This document shows positions 57,896 through 64,000 of a DNA stretch of 64,000 bases, one piece after another. Numbering within the stretch: the first letter of the stretch is position 1; every line of letters starts with the position of its first letter. A model generated the notes under the pieces. That model searched no databases. It was not told where the DNA came from and saw only the letters and a program-made list of their open reading frames with translations. The stretch covers positions 19,677,313 to 19,741,312 of the forward strand of contig OX388312.1 in NCBI GenBank assembly GCA_947579605.1, written 5' to 3'. The position numbers and the translations under genes were made by a program. Origin of the DNA: Athripsodes cinereus (taxonomy: Eukaryota; Arthropoda; Insecta; Trichoptera; Leptoceridae).

Positions 57896-58461
57896 TCCTA
57901 GAGTAGAGTAGGAGCAGTGAGGGGCCCCCTTTTGTTATCAGTCGGCCGGACGGAGTGACACTCAGCGTCGTGTTCCATGCTTGTCCCTGTTCAGTACTCA
58001 GTACTCGTCTGCTTGTTACTCATTGTCCGCTTGCTGCATAACTGCTTACCTGTCACTTGCATCATGGAGTGCATATTTCTCACACACGTTACGACTACAC
58101 ATATGGTCGGACCTATCCCAATATTTTCTTATCGGCCTCTACGCTGATAATTTTGTGTGAGACTTCTGAAACTAAAATCAAGACTATTCTCTCGGCGTAT
58201 GTGGGTAATATACATGTCTAGATAATATATTTCTCTTGGTGAATAATTTAGTTTGTCATCCTGATACGGGATACGCGTGTCGTGGTGTTGATCAGGCGGT
58301 AAGTGCTATCGAGTTTGAAGCTGAACATTGTATATTGTATTGTATTGGATGCCAGCGAGTGAGTATTTAGTGTGAAAATATTTGAGCCGATACCGGGAGA
58401 TGGCGGAGTAAGTTATGGACAATAATATAGGAAGGTGCCCTTGTGAAGTGCAGTGTGTAGG
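57896..58461 (+). promoter_or_regulatory. probable promoter and 5' UTR of the second fuseless-type start
   Basis: GC content rises sharply from about 57900. An arthropod initiator-like TCAGT occurs at about 57939 in 'gttatcagtcggcc', with further TCAGT near 57995-58005 and a GCGTCGTG about 30 bp downstream of the first. No TATA box at -30. A possible UTR donor 'aggcg|gtaagtgc' lies near 58298. Weak individually. Confidence 0.4.
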
Positions 58462-58995
58462 ATGAGGGGGAGCATTGCGGGATTGTCTGATGTGGTGTGG
58501 GAGGGAGAATCCCGGGCACATAGAAGGCTTCTGGCTGCCCTCGACTGCTGCTTCTCCTGTCTGGTAGTGGCTCCCGCAGTGGTGGGGTACTGGAGAGGAA
58601 CATGGAAGTTGGCCGATGCCTATATCTTCCCAAACTCTTTACTCAACAGTTGTTTTGCCTCTATGGCTATAGGGATGGTGGGACATCTGGTATTAATGTT
58701 GGTACAGAAGTTGATAAAACGAACACTACATCCAGATAAGCATCGACTTACTTATTATTTCTGGTCAAGAGCGTACACTTATTTGTTCGGAATAGTGAGT
58801 GTTAATTCTTGGCGAGGACCTTGGGAACTGCTACAAGCTTTCATGGGTCATGGTGGTTCGATCGCATCTGTCTTCGTTAGTGTAGTTGCTTTAGCAGCGT
58901 TGCGATGCCTTAGGAATATTACAGCTCCACCATTTGCTCTTGTTATTGATAGACCTGAGGAGTATTTTGATGTACCAACGATGTTCAAAATATCG
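58462..58995 (+). CDS. fusl-like: fuseless-family protein, second N-terminal half (alternative start or paralogue)
   Basis: From ATG 58462 (MRGSIAGLSDVVWEGESRAH) to the donor tatcg|gtaagt: 178 codons, phase 0 out. Membrane segments alternate with two family signatures, VVGYWRGTWKLADAYIFPN and SVNSWRGPWELLQAFMGHGG, then ALRCLRNITAPPFALVID and PEEYFDVPTMFKIS. The last 50 residues align with the end of the 56582-56900 exon, and the donors are at the same place in the fold. The rest of the protein must lie past 64000. It matches the conserved fuseless pattern better than the 45-kb copy. Codon usage and GC are typical of a constrained gene. Confidence 0.82.
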
Positions 58996-59784
58996 GTAAG
59001 TATCACTTTACATATGATTATACGTACAATACCTATATAATATACTTGTAACACCAAAAGTGGTCAACACAAACATATTGGTAAAAAGGCATTGGTATAA
59101 TAATAACCTCAACTAGAAAAGAGATTTATTGATACATAAAAATTAATAAAAACAAAAAGTACATTGTTTACTTTCACTACAATATGAAGTAGTTAGATAA
59201 AACTTGAGAAAATGAGAAAACTACATTTATGTAACATTTATAAATCACTGGTCAAAGCAACGCTCTAAATAAGAGAACACTATCGTTCTCTGGCACCATC
59301 TAGTGTTTCAAGTTGACGATCGACAGCGATAGATATAATATGCTCAACACCTTTCCTGCTCCTTAAAAAAAGAAGTTTGTACAGTCTGTTGGTTGAGTAA
59401 TAGTCTTAATATAATATATATTACGTAACATAGTTTACGGAAGTCCCACAATATCTACCTTGCACAAGTGCACTTACATGCAGAGTGCACTAAATAGGTA
59501 ACTAGATATTTCACTTTAATATCTTCAAGTAGGTAACGCTTATTATATCTTCACAAACAATTTATTACTAATACACTAATATATATGTATGTACATACAT
59601 CCATATCTCTTTAGTATAAAACTATATAAAATATAAATTTGTTTAAAAAATATAACTATTAAAATTTGACCAACACATTTACAAAGATGAAAAAATTAAT
59701 TTTTTTGAAAAGATGAACCTGGATTTCAAATAAATCCAAACCACTCTACATTCCTGCTCAGTAAGTAATATGCTTTGCCGTGAT
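58996..59784. other. first intron of the second fuseless-type unit
   Basis: No exon found. 59290-59335 has 'ggcaccatctagtg', a motif common in insect repeats. Confidence 0.5.
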
Positions 59785-59870
59785 GGTGGAGTAATTTGGC
59801 AGCATGTGGAATTGTACCCAGGTCTCTCAATTGAAAGTCGGAGACTACCATCAGGCTACAGACCACCTCT
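59785..59870 (-). mobile_element. tRNA-like SINE head or tRNA pseudogene
   Basis: On the minus strand: A-box-like TAGCCTGATGG, a stem 'tctccgactttcaattgagaga', and a degenerate B box GGTACAATTCC with tRNA-like spacing. No acceptor-stem pairing good enough for a working tRNA. 'gccgtgatgg' lies just past it, as in SINE family A tails. Confidence 0.5.
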
Positions 59871-60204
59871 TATTAATTACAAGTAGTTATTAACATTCAC
59901 AAAATTTCAATGACTTTTACATTTGAATTAAAATCTAAAAGGACTTATGTATCGTCATTCATCTTGTCCTTTAACGCTTTTCTCGGGAATACAGGGTAGA
60001 AAATAGCCTTCTCCATTCAAAATGTCTCTGCGCAATTCATTCACCTTTTCCCACGACATTCCTAGCGATCTCTTGGCATTTTCATAGGAACAATGTATTG
60101 TGAAAGAGGTAGGTACGAGCGGGCTATCAAAGTTCTTTAGGACGAAAAAACAGTGTTCTTTTTGCGCAACTACAAATTGATATTCTCAAAATTAGCATAT
60201 ACTA

Positions 60205-61236
60205 TAGTTGTTAACTGCTATATACAGCGAGCTATTGATGAACTGAGAGAAGAAATGAAGAACTGGACAGGAGTAAAAATAAATGGGAAAAAGGTCGACA
60301 TGATTCGATATGCCGACGATATAGCACTGCTCGCAGACTCCGAGATGGAGCTGAACGAAGCCTTAGGAAAAATGGAAAGTGTACTGCTGTCAAAGTACAA
60401 CATGAAAATAAATAAAGACAAAACAAAATGTATGGTCGTTGGAAGGGATAAAGCGACTGCGAACATTGCCATAAATGTAGTGAGCATCAAACAAGTAAAA
60501 GAATTTGTGTACTTGGGCAGCAGAATAAACCAGGACGGATGCTCCAAATCAGAAATTGTGAGCAGAATAAACCAGGCACGAATTGCCTTTAACAAAAAAT
60601 CCAAAATATTGGAATCCCCTAATATTGATTTAAGCGTGAGGAAGAATCTCAATAAATTCAAATTCAAATATTCAAATTCAAATATATTTATTAATTGATA
60701 ATTACACAATTTACAACAACAATCATTTACTTATAATTATACAGTAAGCAAAACAATTCATTCCCTCAAATATGAGCAGAGCTCATATTTGAGGGAATAT
60801 AAAGCCTTTGTGTGGAGCATTTTGCTATATGGGTGCGAGACGTGGACCATCAGCAAGAGTGTAAGCGGGCGGTTGGCAGCCTTTGAGATGTGGTGCTACA
60901 GACGCATGCTGAAGATCCATTGGTCGGAACACGTCGAAAACGAAGAAGTATTAACCAGGGTAGGCGAAAAAAGGCAACTTCTTAAGAAAATCAGCCAACA
61001 ACGAGCTAACTGGATTGGCCACAACATCAGGTACCCATGGCTACTCATCGCCATCGCGGAGGGTAAGACCGAGGGGACAAATGGCAGAGGCCGACCAAGA
61101 GATGCGTATATGGACCAACTGAAGAGGGACATGAACTGTGGCTCATACATGGAGTTGAAGAGACTGGCTGAAAATAGGGAGGAGTGGAGAAGAAAGTCCA
61201 AACTCGTTGCAGACCAATCCAATGGATTGTAACTCA
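60205..61236 (+). mobile_element. LINE RT fragment with a short insertion
   Basis: Frame 1: QRAIDELREEMKNWTGVKIN, MIRYADDIALLADSEMEL, SKYNMKINKDKTKCMVVG, KEFVYLGSRINQDGCSKSEI, RKNLNK. Frame 2 after an insertion: KAFVWSILLYGCETWTISKS, RMLKIHWSEHVENEEVLTRV, ANWIGHNIR, GRGRPRDAYMDQLKRDMN. The YADD active site and the CETW motif are those of RTE/jockey-like endonuclease-RT elements. It lacks the endonuclease and the first RT motifs. The 3' end equals that at 52704. Confidence 0.9.
60654..60803. mobile_element. insertion of about 140 bp in the LINE, ending in an 18-bp-arm hairpin
   Basis: Host codons KNL-IKAFVW are split: 'aatctca-ATAAA' on the left and 'ATAAAgcctttg' on the right suggest an ATAAA duplication. 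The insert has (TTCAAA)n at one end and a perfect hairpin at 60760-60798 (18-base arms, 3-base loop AGA). Confidence 0.7.
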
Positions 61237-62607
61237 TTATATATAATAATAGTTGAAAAGCAAGTCATCTTCAAAAACATACCTACATACTTCATAATAA
61301 AATGTTACTTGGAGAAAATTGCTTAAAGTCCAATTATTGGTTCTATACAGGATTACCAATTGTGTGTAGTATTATACTCGTAATATTGTTCACCTATAAA
61401 GATTTATTTAATTAAAATAATTTTAATATTAGTAAAGATTTATTCGTTAATTAATATGTTATATATTAGATACAAATTGACACTGGTTTGGCCTAGAGAG
61501 AAAATTGAATGTCTGAATTTACAAACAATTTTTAATTACAAATGAATTAATCTATTTTTTAATCAATTTTTGATTGATTTTATTATCTACATACTAACAT
61601 ACGAGTAAAAGTATATATTTTTACAAGTGACAAACCTCATTGCTGCATTAAGATGTTAATATTTTAGAGAGTAAACATAAATGATATTTGCCTTTAGCTT
61701 TCCATTTAATAAAAAAGTATCAATATTATAATTAATTAAGTAACCGTTTATTAAAGAAAAAATAGATTTTGACTTGTAGGAAGATTCTGGATGCATTCCA
61801 AGTTCAAGGCGTCGGCGTCCGTCGCCTCGCGTCTTGAAGCGCCACGATGTGCTTTTATAATATACCTAAAATACAATAAATAGGTAGAGCCATACATAAA
61901 ACATGACAAGATCAGTGATCAATTACACTACCTATACATAAATCACAATAATATTATAACTTTATATAATATAATATATAGTTATTTGTTACATACTGTA
62001 TTATAAATTATTATCATGTCATCACAGACGTTACGTAATGGACACTCATGTTATTATAATGACCATTGTAGGACTATGTTAGTAGTAGTAGTAGTAGCCT
62101 AGTATGTGTGGGAAGATAGTAACTAAAGCTAGGTTAGTTTTTCATATATTTTGAAACATAATGGTACATTGCAGAATATAAGAAATGATGTTATTTTTTA
62201 ACTATTTATCTTATCTTTATTTTACTTAATTACTTTTTTATTTTATTTTTATTATGTATATTCTCAATAAACTTTCTTACCTCCTAAAGAGAACATTGAA
62301 GAGAGAGAGTATATAAGATTCCTGCAATTACGTGAGGACTACTTTGGTTTGAATTTGTAGATAAATAGGAGTTTACGACTCCTGAGATATCCGGGTGTGA
62401 GGTGGGTCTGCCCTATGATGCTATGTTTCGAAGAACACACTTAAATTATACTACTACTGAGTTTTAAAATTTTATTTATTACAAAAATGTAGACCATGAG
62501 ATGAAATTAATAATAACGGGATACCCTTCTATGTACAAATGATTCAAGTTCTTGAAAGATACGGAGTATCTATGTATGCTAAATGTTTGACTTTCATTAT
62601 ATGTAAT
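61237..62607. other. intron DNA, no gene
   Basis: A GC-rich patch of about 60 bp at 61795-61855 ('aaggcgtcggcgtccgtcgc') stands out in AT-rich sequence; not identified. 62083-62096 is a short (GTA)n. Confidence 0.5.
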
Positions 62608-62683
62608 TCTGTATTTATTACATGCAGTTAGTCTGTATTTATTACATGCAGTTAGTCTGTATTTATTACATGCAGTTAGTCTG
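62608..62683 (+). repeat. 24-bp tandem repeat, three units
   Basis: Unit tctgtatttattacatgcag plus ttag, three identical copies. It runs into a SINE family A 3' fragment (about 62668-62717: 'tgcagttagtctgctagctg' to 'gccgtgatggta'). Confidence 0.9.
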
Positions 62684-62720
62684 CTAGCTGTTTCACTTGT
62701 GGGAAATGCCGTGATGGTAA

Positions 62721-63698
62721 TGAAAGTGAAATATTTGTAATAAAACGAACTTCAAAACTTTATGCAAAATTGTTTCGCCATTAAATCATTTTTTTTTTGT
62801 TTTGATAATGACGATACATATACATTATTAAAGTAATGTTATAGCGCTGAGGCATAGTAAAGTTAAAAACTGACTCGGTCTACCTTGTTACAGGCTCATG
62901 CTCAAGTTAGATAGATATTATGACATAATGTTATGGTCTTAAAATAATGTTATATAAATAAAAATAAAATACTTACATGATTATCAATCTTTGGCAATTT
63001 TAAAATCTAAACACTTTTTGTTAATAGAGGCCACTATGAGTATGTTTCATTTTTAATTCTTACCCAATCTTAAAAAAAGCCTTCGTATTATAGGTATATA
63101 TAATACGAGTAGATGATATTATTTCATACTGTAGGTATTCAGATCACCCTCTCGCCTCATAAGTACATTTTTGTCTACTTTTCCATACATAATGTCTTAC
63201 ATGTCTACGGTCTATTATTAGAAGAAAAATATTTACGTGACGCCATTAGGCGTAGTGAATCTTCTGTAATGTACCTATAGTGAATATCCCATTTTGAGAA
63301 TGTCTGCATGGCTTATTTTTGATACGTCTAACTGTATCAAAACCTTAAATTAGGGAGCTATTTCCGATTTATTCTTTATATATACATTCTTTTAGTAGTG
63401 TTTATAAATATTATTCTAAAAACTATCTATAATTTTCCTTTAGTTGAAAATTATTGCTACTATAGTCTTCGAAACGGCTTATTGTGCTATAATTTGTACT
63501 ATTGAAGTTAGATAGTTTATATTATACATTATGTATATTATTGACTTACATTCTGAGATACTAGATCGAGCTTTTTTAAGATCCTAGATCACCCACAAAT
63601 AAGTGAAGTGTCTTAAGAAGGATAGAACAGAAGTTTTTAGATTAAACTATATCGCATGCAATCCACCAGATATTTTCAACTTTATCAAAATTATATAT
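62721..63698. other. intron DNA, no gene
   Basis: No frame, TIR or repeat recognised. Confidence 0.5.
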
Positions 63699-63980
63699 AT
63701 TTTTTTTTTGAAAAAGATATATCTGGGTTTTTGTTATACTACTACTACTACTACTATACCATCACGGCATATCCCACAAGTGGGGTAGCCAGCAGATCAG
63801 CTGCATGTAAGAAACATGCAAACTGTCCTCTTCGTGCCAATATAAAATCAAGACATTCAGGATGGGTGGCAAGCCTCATCGTTTTTGTTATAAACCCAAA
63901 TATAACCGTATACACCTTTCACAGTAAGCTAAAAGCTTGTGTCGTGAAAGGGGAGTTTGCCGGCACCTGGGATCGAACCC
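63699..63980 (-). mobile_element. SINE family B, minus strand, interrupted by SINE A
   Basis: 'gatatatctgggtttttgtta' is interrupted at 63739 and resumes at 63893 'aacccaaatataacc' through 'gccggcacctgggatcgaac'. Near full length, with the B box intact (GGTTCGATCCC in inverse). Confidence 0.88.
63739..63881 (-). mobile_element. SINE family A, 5' truncated, TSD TTTTTGTTATA
   Basis: The 11-bp duplication at 63728-63738 and 63882-63892 lies inside SINE B. The tail is (CTA)n rather than (CTATA)n; the body matches 51958-52085. Confidence 0.92.
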
Positions 63981-64000
63981 ATATACATTTGATGATTTTC

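Noticed and set aside
56901..58461. A hidden exon joining 56900 to the 58.5-kb exon
   Set aside because: The donor is phase 0; the good acceptor-like tracts near 58560-58575 would be phase 1, and the region from 58462 already starts with its own ATG and GC-rich leader.
59785..59870. Functional tRNA gene
   Set aside because: Only the A and B boxes and one stem are convincing; acceptor-stem pairing is poor and the B box is degenerate.

Overview
The window is insect-type nuclear DNA: AT-rich, with GT-AG introns, two recognisable host loci and dense transposon remains. The host genes are an SWT1-like PIN-domain ribonuclease and a fuseless-family membrane protein; the second is an insect neuronal family. 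I cannot fix the order. The taggtacctac-type motifs scattered through the non-coding DNA occur in both Lepidoptera and aphids. There are no operons, CRISPR arrays or rRNA genes.

Layout. (1) 1-8.6 kb: a broken THAP-domain gene on the minus strand (first exon 8178-8324, rest 1701-2334). A SINE (2335-2573) lies against its second part, and an intact-looking 4.86-kb DNA transposon (2578-7439; 4-bp target duplication AGTA, matching terminal inverted repeats) sits in the SINE tail. Its transposase gene has five exons, three of them tandem copies of one 61-codon exon. (2) 8.6-13.4 kb: a patchwork of short non-autonomous elements. (3) 13.4-25.3 kb: SWT1, reconstructed as 17 phase-consistent exons coding 1009 residues, with MITEs, SINEs and LINE pieces in its introns. 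(4) 25.8-40.8 kb: a nest of elements. Two copies of one RNase H-bearing LINE lie head to head, with poly(A) at both outer ends. A Ty1/copia element with an uninterrupted 1305-codon frame is inserted in the plus-strand copy (duplication TGAAA). Its 5' LTR is split by a 491-bp MITE and a 4775-bp TIR element, and the latter holds an 892-bp hAT MITE with 167-bp tandem repeats. Removing the insertions restores a 202-bp LTR, the same length as the intact 3' LTR. (5) 41-44.6 kb: palindromic and hAT-type MITEs, including a hAT element inside another MITE. (6) 45-64 kb: the fuseless-family locus, with two separate N-terminal halves (45343-46061 plus 56582-56900, and 58462-58995). Both end at equivalent phase-0 donors, and the common or paralogous 3' parts lie beyond the window. 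The rest is introns and intergenic DNA with SINEs, LINE tails and simple repeats.

Functionally the host genes are independent: nuclear RNA surveillance (SWT1), presynaptic membrane biology (fuseless family) and a dead DNA-binding protein (THAP). The main interest is the transposon archaeology: exact target duplications allow many nested insertions to be placed in order, and several elements carry internal exon or module amplification.
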